DNA of 64,000 nucleotides from Hyphomicrobiales bacterium (GCA_900472295.1 UCIA01000005.1:1-64000); one strand, 5' to 3'; shown: positions 44,387 to 52,312, counted from the first letter of the stretch. A program made the numbers and translations. The notes: generated from the sequence alone by a model not told the origin.

Positions 44387-44617
44387 ATGAAGCACTATCC
44401 ATCGACCGATCTGAAACAGAATCTCGGCGACGTGCTTGCGGCTGCCAGCCAGCAACCCGTCTCCATTACCCGTCACAACAAGCCGAGATACGTCCTGATG
44501 AGCATCGAGGCCTACGAGGCTCGCTTCGTCAACGACAGCCGCCGCGCCTATGCGGCGAAGGACGCGCCGTCTGAGCATGTCGATATGCTTGAGGAGGCGG
44601 GAGCGGGTCGCGATTAG
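44387..44617 (+). CDS. Phd/YefM-family antitoxin without an adjacent toxin
   Basis: The 76-residue protein has the Phd/YefM DNA-binding fold: YPSTDLKQNLGDVLAAAS, QPVSITRHNKPRYVLMSIEAYE, then a charged toxin-binding tail. In a complete module the antitoxin represses its promoter and neutralises a RelE/Doc-type toxin encoded next to it. Here the next 360 bases hold repeats and no toxin, so this is an orphan. The start is ATG 44387 (ggag upstream). It lies between two divergent heptose operons. Confidence 0.88.
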   Translation: MKHYPSTDLKQNLGDVLAAASQQPVSITRHNKPRYVLMSIEAYEARFVNDSRRAYAAKDAPSEHVDMLEEAGAGRD

Positions 44618-44676
44618 GCCGATCGTCTCCGGCAGGGCAGCCGCTGTGGTTTAGTTGCCGACAATCGCGTTAAGTC

Positions 44677-44859
44677 AGCGCCGCCCCTCATCCGCCTGCC
44701 GGCACCTTCTCCCCGTATAGTGACGGGGAGAAGGTGGACTGGCTGCAACCCTGCCGCCTTCTTGCAAAGCTGGCGATTGGCGAAACCATCGATGAGAGCG
44801 TCCCTCTCCCCGTCACTATACGGGGAGAGGATGCCGGCAGGCAGGTGAGGGGCAGCGCC
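44677..44859. repeat. Nested long inverted repeat (about 183 bp), RIME-like
   Basis: The left arm (44677-44734) and right arm (44803-44859) are near-perfect inverted copies of about 57 bases. Each contains an inner palindrome ctccccgt-N6-acggggag. The outer ends carry the g-c-c-c-c-t-c-a type motif. About 68 bases lie between the arms. The whole resembles the rhizobial intergenic mosaic elements. It has no coding content and follows the orphan antitoxin. Such a structure would fold strongly in RNA and could mark the site where a toxin gene was lost. Confidence 0.8.
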
Positions 44860-44891
44860 AAACGCCTGCCAAGATAGTTGGACGAGTTCGA

Positions 44892-44927
44892 AGATATTCA
44901 TATCTGTGGTATCTCCGATATGGAGAT
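44892..44927 (+). promoter_or_regulatory. Two palindromes upstream of the lysE gene
   Basis: agatat-tc-atatct (44892-44905) and atctcc-gatat-ggagat (44911-44927) are perfect palindromes starting 19 bases apart. They lie 50-86 bases before the LysE ATG, where an operator would be expected. No regulator gene is adjacent; Lrp-type control is possible but only a guess. Confidence 0.5.
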
Positions 44928-44977
44928 CAGGCAGTAAGGCGCAGCCCGTCTGAGACCCAATCCTTGAGGGACAAAAA

Positions 44978-45610
44978 ATGCCGCCGACCGAACTGCTCAT
45001 CGCGTTTTTCGCCACCACGGCGATCTTTGCCTACATCCCAGGCCCGGCGATGCTCTATGCCGCCGCGCAGACCATGGCGCGTGGGCGCTGGTCGGGGCTG
45101 ACGGCGGCGCTTGGTATCCATATTGGTGGTTACTTCCATGTTTTCGCTGCGGCCGCTGGCCTGTCGGTGCTGTTCCACGCCGTGCCGCCGCTCTACATGG
45201 CGGTCAAGCTGATCGGCGCGCTCTACCTGATCTGGCTGGGCGTTGCGCTCTTCCGCAAGCGCGCAGACGGCGATGCGGCTTTGCCGGTGATCGAGCGCAA
45301 ATCGGCGCGCCGCGCCTTTTTCGAGAGCATCACGGTCGAAGTGCTCAATCCGAAGACGGCGATCTTCTTCATGGCGTTCCTGCCGCAGTTCATCGATGCC
45401 TCGGCAGGGTTGCCGGTCTGGCTGCAGTTTGTGGTGCTCGGCACCATCGTCAATCTGATGTTCTCCTCGGCCGACATTGTCTGCGTGCTCCTAGCCGGCA
45501 TGGTGATTGGCCGGCTCAAGCGCTCCAGCCGGGCGCAGCGGATGATGCCACGGGCGGGTGGGGCGGTGCTGGTTGGCCTCGGCGTTCATGTCGCCCTGCA
45601 GAAGAGCTGA
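44978..45610 (+). CDS. LysE-family amino-acid exporter
   Basis: The 210-residue protein has six hydrophobic helices and the LysE/RhtB pattern. FAYIPGPAMLYAAAQTMARG is near the start, with GIHIGGYFHVFAAAAGLSVL next and LIGALYLIWLGVALFRKR near 80. A central cytoplasmic loop and VEVLNPKTAIFFMAFLPQFI follow. Members export lysine, arginine, homoserine lactones or other amino-acid-like compounds. A good SD (gaggga) precedes ATG 44978. It is monocistronic. Confidence 0.92.
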   Translation: MPPTELLIAFFATTAIFAYIPGPAMLYAAAQTMARGRWSGLTAALGIHIGGYFHVFAAAAGLSVLFHAVPPLYMAVKLIGALYLIWLGVALFRKRADGDAALPVIERKSARRAFFESITVEVLNPKTAIFFMAFLPQFIDASAGLPVWLQFVVLGTIVNLMFSSADIVCVLLAGMVIGRLKRSSRAQRMMPRAGGAVLVGLGVHVALQKS

Positions 45611-45648
45611 GAGACTGCTTGGAAATTCTACTCCGGCGGCCATCTGAT

Positions 45649-45713
45649 GGCGTTTTCTGCGCTTCCGGTGCTCACGGACCTATGTCCGCTCCGCTCCGGT
45701 TCTCGAAAACACC
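45649..45713. repeat. Large imperfect palindrome (65 bp)
   Basis: Arms ggcgttttctgcgcttccgg (start of the left arm, 45649-45679) and a right arm ending ctcgaaaacacc (45684-45713) pair with a few mismatches around ctat. From memory, elements of this type occur repeatedly in rhizobial intergenic DNA. It lies between lysE and hldE and may act as a transcript-end structure. Confidence 0.65.
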
Positions 45714-45879
45714 ACCATATGACTTGCCAGAGCGAATTTCGAAACGGTCTCTGACGGCTGCCGCCGACGTTGCGCTGTATGGAATTGCGGTATATCGGCT
45801 TCGCCATGAACGATCCGGCCCGTAAATTGACAAGTTTCAGCGTGATTGAGATCTGCCTTTCCCTCGCATTGCCAGTGAC

Positions 45880-47373
45880 ATGATCAAGCACAATCCGCCT
45901 TCTCCCGAACCGCTGCACCGCGCCATTGCGCGCTTTGGCCAGGCCACCGTGCTGGTGGTCGGCGATTTCATCCTCGACCGTTTCGTCAACGGCGTCATCG
46001 AGCGGATCTCGCCGGAAGCGCCGATCCCGGTGCTGCATGGGCGCGGCGAGACGTCGACGATGGGCGGCGCCGGCAATGTCGTCGCCAACATCGTTTCGCT
46101 AGGAGCCTCTGCTATTCCCGTCTCGGTGATCGGCGCCGATGTGGCCGGCGACAATCTCATGCGCATGCTGCGCGAACTCGGCGCCGACACCGCGGGCCTG
46201 GCGCAGGAACGCGGCCGCATGACGTCGTCGAAGAGCCGTTTCAGCGCGCTCAACCAGCAGGTGCTGCGCTTCGATGAGGAAGAAATCAAGCCGCTGGATG
46301 AGGCGGAGCGGGCAGGCCTGATCCGGCATTTCCGCGACGCACTCTCGCGCGCCGACATCGTCATCCTGTCCGACTACGGCAAGGGCATCTTGCTCGACGG
46401 CGTTGCCGCCGAACTGATCGCCATCTGCCGTCAGGCCGGAAAGCCGGTGCTAGTCGACCCCAAGGGCCGCGACTATGCGCGCTATGCCGGCGCCACCGCC
46501 ATCACCCCCAACCGCAAGGAACTCGGTGAAGCGGTCGGTCATCCGGTTTTCGCCGATGACGAGATTGTTGCCGCCGCGCGCCAGCTGATTTCAACGCATG
46601 GCTTCGACTTCGTCGTCGCCACCCGCAGCGAAAAGGGCATGAGCGTCGTTGGCGCGGACGAGGCGCGCCACATCGCCACCCAGGCGCGCGAAGTGTTCGA
46701 CGTGTCGGGCGCTGGCGACACGGTGATCGCGAGTTTCGCGCTGGCCCTCGCCGTGGGCGCCGATCGCGTCATGGCGGCGTCCATCGCCAATGCGGCGGGC
46801 GGCGTGGTGGTGGGCAAGCGCGGCACGGCGCGGCTGAGCGTCGAGGAACTCACCGGCGCGTTGTTCCGCTCGCACGGCCCGACCGCGCACAAGGACGCCA
46901 TTCTCGATGCCGCATCGGCGGCGCGCATGGTGGCGGCGTGGAAGGACGAGGGCCTCAGCGTCGGCTTCACCAATGGCTGTTTTGACATATTGCATGCCGG
47001 CCATGTCAGCTTGCTGCATGCGGCGCGCAGCCAGTGCGACCGGCTGGTGCTCGGCCTCAACAGCGATGCCTCCGTGCGCCGGCTGAAGGGCGCTGGCCGT
47101 CCCGTCAATGACCAGCATGACCGCGCCTGCGTGCTCGCGGCTCTGGCCTCGGTCGATGCGGTCGTGGTGTTCGAAGAGGATACGCCGCTGGCGCTGATCG
47201 AGGCGTTGCTGCCCGACATACTGGTCAAGGGCGCCGACTACACCGTCGAAACCGTGGTTGGCGCCGATGTGGTGCAGAAGGCCGGCGGGCGCGTCGTGCT
47301 GGTCGATCTCGTCGCCGGCAAGAGCACCACCGGCACCATCGGCAAATTGCGCGCCGGCGGCGCCACCAACTGA
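45880..47373 (+). CDS. hldE: Bifunctional D-glycero-beta-D-manno-heptose-7-phosphate kinase/1-phosphate adenylyltransferase
   Basis: The 497-residue fusion has a PfkB-type kinase domain (about 1-330), with VVGDFILDRFVNGVIERISP at the start and DVSGAGDTVIASFALAL near 277. From about 360 comes a nucleotidyltransferase domain, GFTNGCFDILHAGHVSLLH, with the H-x-G-H motif. It phosphorylates heptose-7-phosphate at C1 and later adenylylates heptose-1-phosphate to ADP-heptose. gmhA starts 8 bases downstream. No strong SD is seen. Confidence 0.96.
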   Translation: MIKHNPPSPEPLHRAIARFGQATVLVVGDFILDRFVNGVIERISPEAPIPVLHGRGETSTMGGAGNVVANIVSLGASAIPVSVIGADVAGDNLMRMLRELGADTAGLAQERGRMTSSKSRFSALNQQVLRFDEEEIKPLDEAERAGLIRHFRDALSRADIVILSDYGKGILLDGVAAELIAICRQAGKPVLVDPKGRDYARYAGATAITPNRKELGEAVGHPVFADDEIVAAARQLISTHGFDFVVATRSEKGMSVVGADEARHIATQAREVFDVSGAGDTVIASFALALAVGADRVMAASIANAAGGVVVGKRGTARLSVEELTGALFRSHGPTAHKDAILDAASAARMVAAWKDEGLSVGFTNGCFDILHAGHVSLLHAARSQCDRLVLGLNSDASVRRLKGAGRPVNDQHDRACVLAALASVDAVVVFEEDTPLALIEALLPDILVKGADYTVETVVGADVVQKAGGRVVLVDLVAGKSTTGTIGKLRAGGATN

Positions 47374-47381
47374 GGGATTTC

Positions 47382-47954
47382 ATGTCCGGACTGAACGACT
47401 ATCTGGTCCGCTCGGCGGCCGCGATCACTGCCACAGCTGAGCGTGACCTGACCCATGAGATGGAGCGCGCGGCAAGTGCTGTCGTGACGGCGCTTTCGTC
47501 GGGCAAGGCGTTGCTGATCGCCGGCAATGGCGGTTCGGCAAGCGACGCCATCCATATTGCCGGCGAACTGGTCGGCCGCTTCCTGAAGGAGCGTAAGGCC
47601 TACAATGTGATTGCGCTGCCGGCCAACGCGGCGGTGCTGACTGCCTGGGGCAATGATTACGGCTTCGATACGGTGTTTTCGCGCCAGGTCGAGGCGCATG
47701 GCGCGCCAGGCGGCGTGCTGCTCGCCATCTCGACCAGTGGCAATTCGCCGAGCATTCTCGCCGCCGCCGAACAGGCTCGCTTGATGGGCATGACGGTGGT
47801 CAGCCTGACCGGCGACACCGGCGGCAAGCTTGCGCCGCTCACCGACATCCTGCTCAACGTTCCGTCGACCTCGACGCCGATCATCCAGCAAGGGCATCTG
47901 TGCCTCTACCACTATCTCTGCGAGGTGGTGGAAGCGCGTCTGTCGAATGGCTGA
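47382..47954 (+). CDS. gmhA: D-sedoheptulose-7-phosphate isomerase
   Basis: The 190-residue SIS-domain enzyme has ALLIAGNGGSASDAIHIAGE and LPANAAVLTAWGNDYGFDTV. LLAISTSGNSPSILAAAEQA and STPIIQQGHLCLYHYLCEVV follow, with the conserved His and Gln near the zinc site. It converts sedoheptulose-7-phosphate to D-glycero-D-manno-heptose-7-phosphate, the first committed step. A GAGGG SD lies within the hldE stop region. gmhB overlaps its end. Confidence 0.95.
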   Translation: MSGLNDYLVRSAAAITATAERDLTHEMERAASAVVTALSSGKALLIAGNGGSASDAIHIAGELVGRFLKERKAYNVIALPANAAVLTAWGNDYGFDTVFSRQVEAHGAPGGVLLAISTSGNSPSILAAAEQARLMGMTVVSLTGDTGGKLAPLTDILLNVPSTSTPIIQQGHLCLYHYLCEVVEARLSNG

Positions 47955-48588
47955 CACCGACGGCCCGTACCCGCTGGCCGAACCCGGCCTATGGGTCAAG
48001 CGGGTCGGTTCGCGCGTGTTTCCAGCCAATGCGCCGGCGCTGTTCCTCGACCGCGACGGCACCATCAATGTCGACACCGGCTACCCCGACGATCCAGCCA
48101 AAATGGCGCTGCGCGACGGCATCGTGCCGGTGATCGCGGCGGCCAACCGAAGCGGCATTCCCGTTGTCATCGTCACCAACCAGTCCGGCATTGCGCGCGG
48201 CTATTTCGGCTGGAAGGAATTTGCCGCCGTCAACGGGCGGGTTCTCGAACTGCTTGCCGACGGCAATGCCTTCGTCGACATGGTTCTGGCCTGCGCCTAT
48301 CACGACGCCGGCAGCGGACCGCTGGCGGTTGCCGACCATCCGATGCGCAAGCCCAATCCGGGCATGCTGATCGAAGCGCAAAAGCGTCTCTATCTCGATC
48401 TCAAACGCTCGCTGATCGTCGGTGACAAACCGGCTGACATGGAAGCCGGGCAACGCGCCGGCCTGTCGCGCGGCTGGCTGGTCGATGGCGAGGGAAGCAA
48501 AGAGCCCGGCTTCGAGGTTCTGCCGCTGCGCGGAGCCGATGATCTGGATGGGCTGGTAGGGGCTATCGAAGCGCTCGCCCGAATCTAG
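47947..48588 (+). CDS. gmhB: D-glycero-beta-D-manno-heptose-1,7-bisphosphate 7-phosphatase
   Basis: The 213-residue HAD phosphatase has ALFLDRDGTINVDTGYPDDP (D-x-D nucleophile) and VVIVTNQSGIARGYFGW. MRKPNPGMLIEAQKRL (the K region) and LIVGDKPADMEAGQRAG (acidic motif) follow. A zinc-loop-like CAYHDAG is present, shorter than in E. coli. It removes the C7 phosphate before adenylylation. It overlaps gmhA by 8 bases, so hldE-gmhA-gmhB is a coupled operon that completes the ADP-heptose pathway with hldD. Confidence 0.94.
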   Translation: MADTDGPYPLAEPGLWVKRVGSRVFPANAPALFLDRDGTINVDTGYPDDPAKMALRDGIVPVIAAANRSGIPVVIVTNQSGIARGYFGWKEFAAVNGRVLELLADGNAFVDMVLACAYHDAGSGPLAVADHPMRKPNPGMLIEAQKRLYLDLKRSLIVGDKPADMEAGQRAGLSRGWLVDGEGSKEPGFEVLPLRGADDLDGLVGAIEALARI

Positions 48589-48594
48589 GACGCA

Positions 48595-49074
48595 TCAGGG
48601 GGCGCTAAACGCCACCAGCCCTTCGTCCTTGACGCGGCGGATGGTGAGCGCGGTGCGCACCGTGTCGACATTGGGCGCCGAGGCCAGTTCTTCGATGACG
48701 AAGGTCTGGAACGTGCCGAGATCGCTTGCCACGCAATGCAGCAGGAAGTCGGATTCGCCCGACACCATCCAGGCATCGCGCACGATCGGCCAGCCGCGCG
48801 TGCGCTCGGCGAAGGTTTTGAGCTCGGCATCGGCCTGGTGATGCAGGCCGATCAGGCAGAAAGCGACGACGTCCATGCCGAGCGCCGGCGCGTTGAGCAG
48901 AGCGCGATAGCCTTTGATGATGCCGCTTTCTTCCAGCCGCCGGACGCGGCGCAGGCAAGGCGGCGCGGAAATGCCGACACGGCTCGACAGTTCGACATTG
49001 GTCATGCGCCCGTCGCCCTGAAGCTCGCGCAGAATCTTCCAGTCGATGGCGTCGAGGTCGGCTTTCAGGGGCAT
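48595..49074 (-). CDS. Lrp/AsnC-family transcriptional regulator
   Basis: The 159-residue protein has an N-terminal helix-turn-helix: DLDAIDWKILRELQGDGRMT, then NVELSSRVGISAPPCLRRVR. The C-terminal RAM domain (GLHHQADAELKTFAERTRGW and MVSGESDFLLHCVASDLGTF) forms octamers and binds amino acids. ATG 49074 fits the family start; longer frames add unrelated residues. It is divergent from trxB and converges on gmhB with 6 bases between stops. In other rhizobia, as I recall, an lrp-like gene is also beside trxB. Confidence 0.92.
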   Translation of the reverse strand: MPLKADLDAIDWKILRELQGDGRMTNVELSSRVGISAPPCLRRVRRLEESGIIKGYRALLNAPALGMDVVAFCLIGLHHQADAELKTFAERTRGWPIVRDAWMVSGESDFLLHCVASDLGTFQTFVIEELASAPNVDTVRTALTIRRVKDEGLVAFSAP

Positions 49075-49331
49075 GGCTGTCTCGGGCTCAAGCGCAAGAA
49101 TCTTTCGCGACCTCGTCATTAAACGACTTTTGTGTCGATGCCAGCCCTCCTCGACGCGATTTTGCAACCGCAACGAAAGCGGCGATTGCACGAATAAGCC
49201 TGTGGGCCGAAGCTTTCCGGGGACGACGGCCTGTTCGTCTTGCTGGCGTGGTTGGCAACCCTTACATTAAGCCCAACATTCCACGTCGTTTTCCAAGGCA
49301 CACTCGTTTGTCTGCCCCGCAGAGGCTCTAG

Positions 49332-50306
49332 ATGACCACCAAGCACGCGCCTGTCCTCATTATCGGTTCCGGCCCGGCCGGCTATACCGCAGCGGTCTAC
49401 GCCGCGCGCGCCATGCTGAAGCCGATGCTGGTTGCCGGCCTGCAGCAGGGCGGCCAGCTGATGATCACCACCGATGTCGAGAACTATCCGGGCTTCGCCG
49501 ATCCGATCCAGGGGCCGTGGCTGATGGAACAGATGCTGAAGCAGGCCGAGCATGTCGGCACCGACATCATCAACGACATCATCACCGAGGTCGATCTCAA
49601 TGTGCGGCCGTTCCGCGCCAAGGGCGATTCCGGCACCACCTACACGGCCGATGCGCTGATCATCGCCACCGGCGCGCAGGCGAAATGGCTGGGCATACCG
49701 ACCGAACAGACTTTTATGGGCTTCGGCGTCTCGGCCTGCGCCACCTGCGATGGCTTCTTCTATCGCGGCAAGGATGTCGCGGTCATTGGCGGCGGCAATT
49801 CGGCGGTGGAGGAGGCGCTCTACCTCTCCAATCTGGCCAAGAGCGTGACCGTCATTCATCGCCGCAACGACTTTCGCGCTGAGCGCATCCTGCGCGAGCG
49901 GCTGTTGAAGAAGGACAATGTCCGCGTCATCTGGGACACGATCGTCGACGAGATCACCGGCCGGCCCGGTGTGAAACCGCTGCCGCCCTCGGTGGAAGGG
50001 CTGAAGCTGCGCAACGCGGTGACCGGCGAGATCAGCCATCTCCAGATCGATGGCGTGTTCGTGGCTATCGGCCATGCGCCGGCGGTCGAACTTTTTGTCG
50101 GCAAGCTGAAGCAGAAGCCGAACGGCTATCTGTGGACGGCGCCGGATTCGACCCGCACCGACGTGCCCGGCGTGTTTGCCGCCGGCGACGTGACCGACGA
50201 CATCTACCGACAGGCGGTGACGGCCGCCGGGCTCGGCTGCATGGCTGCACTTGAGGCGGAAAAGTATCTGGCCGGCATTGAAGCACACCGCGAAGCAGCG
50301 GAATAA
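49332..50306 (+). CDS. trxB: Thioredoxin-disulfide reductase
   Basis: The 324-residue flavoprotein has the FAD-binding IIGSGPAGYTAAVYAARA at the start. The redox-active ACATCDGFFYRG (C-A-T-C) is near 137-148, with the NADPH site AVIGGGNSAVEEALYL just after. The FAD-closing GVFAAGDVTDDIYRQAVTAA lies near the end. It reduces thioredoxin with NADPH in the cytoplasm. The SD agagg precedes ATG 49332. The lsrB-type gene follows 80 bases downstream. Confidence 0.97.
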   Translation: MTTKHAPVLIIGSGPAGYTAAVYAARAMLKPMLVAGLQQGGQLMITTDVENYPGFADPIQGPWLMEQMLKQAEHVGTDIINDIITEVDLNVRPFRAKGDSGTTYTADALIIATGAQAKWLGIPTEQTFMGFGVSACATCDGFFYRGKDVAVIGGGNSAVEEALYLSNLAKSVTVIHRRNDFRAERILRERLLKKDNVRVIWDTIVDEITGRPGVKPLPPSVEGLKLRNAVTGEISHLQIDGVFVAIGHAPAVELFVGKLKQKPNGYLWTAPDSTRTDVPGVFAAGDVTDDIYRQAVTAAGLGCMAALEAEKYLAGIEAHREAAE

Positions 50307-50386
50307 AATCTATCAAGACGGCGTCACAAGCCGTTCAAAAGCCTGATTTTTCATTCAGACGCCAAAAACAGAACGAGGGGAACTCA

Positions 50387-51283
50387 ATGGCGTTGGACTG
50401 GGACAAGCTTCGCGTGTTTCACGCAGCAGCGGAAGCTGGGTCCTTCACCCATGCCGCCGAGACATTGCACCTGTCGCAATCGGCGATTTCGCGCCAGGTC
50501 AGCGCGCTCGAACATGATGTCGGCGTGCCTTTGTTCAACCGCCATGCCCGCGGCCTGGTGCTGACCGAGCAGGGTGAGATGCTGTTTCGCACGGCGCATG
50601 ACGTGCTGATGAAGCTGGAGACCATCAAGTCGAAGCTGACCGAAGCCAAGGACCGTCCCTCAGGCGTGCTCAGGGTGACGACCACGGTCGGCCTTGGCGC
50701 CGGCTGGTTGACCGAGCGGGTGCAGGAATTCATCGAGCTCTATCCCGAAATCAGCCTGCAGCTGATCCTCGCCAATGAAGAGCTCGACCTCACAATGCGC
50801 CAGGCGGATTGCGCGATCCGGCTGCGCCAGCCGCAGCAGCCCGACCTCATCCAGCGCCGCCTGTTCACCGTGCATTTCCACCTCTATGCCTCGCCGGCCT
50901 ATGTCGGCAAGCACGGCAAGCCGACATCGGTCGCCGATCTGAAGAACCATCGCATCGTCACCTTCGGCGTGCCGGTGCCGTCGCATCTGTCGGAACTGAA
51001 CTGGCTGGAGACGATCGGCGATTTCGAAGGCGGACAAAGGGTGCCGACGCTGCAGATCAACGACATATTGTCGATCAAGCGCGCCGTGCAGGGCGGCGCC
51101 GGCATCGCCATGCTGCCCGACTATGTGATCTCCAAGGAGTCGGATCTGGTGCAGCTTTTGCCGGAGACCGAGGTGCCGTCCTTCGACACCTATTTCGCCT
51201 ATCCCGACGCGATGAAGAACCAGGCCAAGCTGCACGTGTTCCGCGATTTCATTATCGCCAAGGCGCGCAGCTGGTCGTTTTGA
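50387..51283 (+). CDS. lsrB: LysR-family regulator, LsrB/VtlR type
   Basis: The 298-residue protein has the LysR helix-turn-helix: VFHAAAEAGSFTHAAETLHL, then SQSAISRQVSALEHDVGVPL. A substrate-binding domain from about 93 has RVTTTVGLGAGWLTERVQEF. The position directly after trxB, with an AbcR-like sRNA close downstream, matches LsrB of Sinorhizobium and VtlR of Agrobacterium and Brucella. Those control oxidative-stress and sRNA genes. Only one cysteine (about residue 142) is present. The SD gagggga is strong. Symbol assigned by synteny and similarity from memory. Confidence 0.85.
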   Translation: MALDWDKLRVFHAAAEAGSFTHAAETLHLSQSAISRQVSALEHDVGVPLFNRHARGLVLTEQGEMLFRTAHDVLMKLETIKSKLTEAKDRPSGVLRVTTTVGLGAGWLTERVQEFIELYPEISLQLILANEELDLTMRQADCAIRLRQPQQPDLIQRRLFTVHFHLYASPAYVGKHGKPTSVADLKNHRIVTFGVPVPSHLSELNWLETIGDFEGGQRVPTLQINDILSIKRAVQGGAGIAMLPDYVISKESDLVQLLPETEVPSFDTYFAYPDAMKNQAKLHVFRDFIIAKARSWSF

Positions 51284-51302
51284 TCCTCACGGCACTCTGA
51301 CG

Positions 51303-51800
51303 CTATCCCCGCCATGGCGTCAGCCGCGGCAGCCAGCCGGGGACGTTGCGGCGGTAGGTCTCGTATTCGGCGCCGTAACGGCGGGCGAGCGTCGGCTCCT
51401 CGTAGAACCGCACGAAAGAGCTCATCACGATCGCGCCGATGACGGCATAGGCTACGACGCTCCAGCTCGAAAACAGCAGCGCCTGGCCAAGGATTATCGA
51501 CAGCACGGCGACATACATCGGGTTGCGGACATGGCGGTAGATACCGCCGATCACCAGCTTTTCGGTGGGTGCTACGGGTGCCGGTGTGCCCAGCCCTTCG
51601 AGCGCGAAGCGGGCGAAGGAATGAACGAGCAGGGCGATGGCTGCGACGATCAGGATGGCGCCGGCCGGCACGAAGCCGGGCACGGCCGACAGTGGCAGAC
51701 GGTAGCGGTCCGTCAGCAGCCAGGGCACCAGCCCGGCGACGACGCAAGGTGCTGCGATAAAGAAGACCGCGCTGCCGGCGATCGCCTGGGGTGTCCGCAT
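51303..51800 (-). CDS. Isoprenylcysteine-carboxyl-methyltransferase-like membrane protein, 165 aa
   Basis: Several hydrophobic helices are followed by the ICMT/PEMT-type cofactor region LVIGGIYRHVRNPMYVAVLS near 90-110. The end motif RFYEEPTLARRYGAEYETYR, then NVPGWLPR, is diagnostic of this methyltransferase superfamily, which uses S-adenosylmethionine at the membrane. The bacterial substrate is unknown. ATG 51800 has AGGGAG upstream; the frame continues to 51944 without an SD. It converges on lsrB. Confidence 0.88.
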   Translation of the reverse strand: MRTPQAIAGSAVFFIAAPCVVAGLVPWLLTDRYRLPLSAVPGFVPAGAILIVAAIALLVHSFARFALEGLGTPAPVAPTEKLVIGGIYRHVRNPMYVAVLSIILGQALLFSSWSVVAYAVIGAIVMSSFVRFYEEPTLARRYGAEYETYRRNVPGWLPRLTPWRG

Positions 51801-52023
51801 TTCAGATCTCCCTCTCTTGGCCCTCCTTCTTTTCGGGACAGCCTTGTGCCGCAAAAATGAACGTGCGCTGCCCGATTTACCATCATCCGGCATTTTGCAT
51901 CGACGCGCGAAAAGCGGGCCCGATTTGAGGTTCCGCAAGCGCAACGGCCTGTCGGAGGCTTCATTTGACTGCTTTTCGTGGTCCTATGGCTGCCAAAAAT
52001 GGGTTAGACCACAGCCTGTACCT

Positions 52024-52046
52024 TTTTGCATGCGTGTGTTGCAAAA
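52024..52046 (+). promoter_or_regulatory. LysR-type box upstream of the AbcR-like sRNA
   Basis: ttttgca (52024-52030) and tgcaaaa (52040-52046) are perfect 7-bp arms with 9 bases between, including the T-N11-A core typical of LysR regulators. The site is centred about 58 bases upstream of the predicted sRNA start, where an activator would bind. LsrB/VtlR, encoded 740 bases upstream, is the obvious candidate. Confidence 0.65.
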
Positions 52047-52092
52047 TAGATGCTTGTTTCTTGGGCATGATCAGCACATATATAGATCATCT

Positions 52093-52203
52093 CCTGGGCG
52101 CGTTCTCCTCCCATTAGCGCCCTCGAGTGTTCCCCTCTGGAGGTTAGCCTTAACAGGCACTTCCAATCAAACTCAGCCGGATCTTCATTGATCCGGCTTT
52201 TTT
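52093..52203 (+). ncRNA. AbcR-like (alpha-r15 type) small RNA
   Basis: The promoter-like ttcttg (52058-52063)-N17-tataga (52081-52086) predicts a start near 52093. Hairpin 1 pairs gggcgc (52096-52101) with gcgccc (52117-52122) and exposes the loop segment tctcctccc, an anti-Shine-Dalgarno sequence. A second unpaired pyrimidine run gttcccctctgg follows near 52129-52140. A strong terminator ends the RNA at about 52203, for a length of about 110. This layout and the location downstream of an LsrB/VtlR gene match AbcR RNAs of rhizobia and Brucella. AbcR RNAs act with Hfq to repress many ABC-transporter mRNAs by masking ribosome-binding sites. Confidence 0.75.
52175..52203 (+). terminator. Rho-independent terminator of the AbcR-like RNA
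   Basis: Arms agccggatc (52175-52183) and gatccggct (52190-52198) with a 6-base loop are followed by a T-run to 52203. Confidence 0.92.
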
Positions 52204-52312
52204 GTTTTCAGGCCTGCAGCAGCCGGCGAAAAACCAATCAGAATTGCCGCGTAACAGTGACATGTAACCTCAGGTAACATGCCACAGGCGCGATTTATCG
52301 TTTAAGCAGACC

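Noticed and set aside
44677-44859. Insertion sequence or CRISPR
   Set aside because: The repeat is one inverted pair without transposase, target duplication or spacer periodicity.
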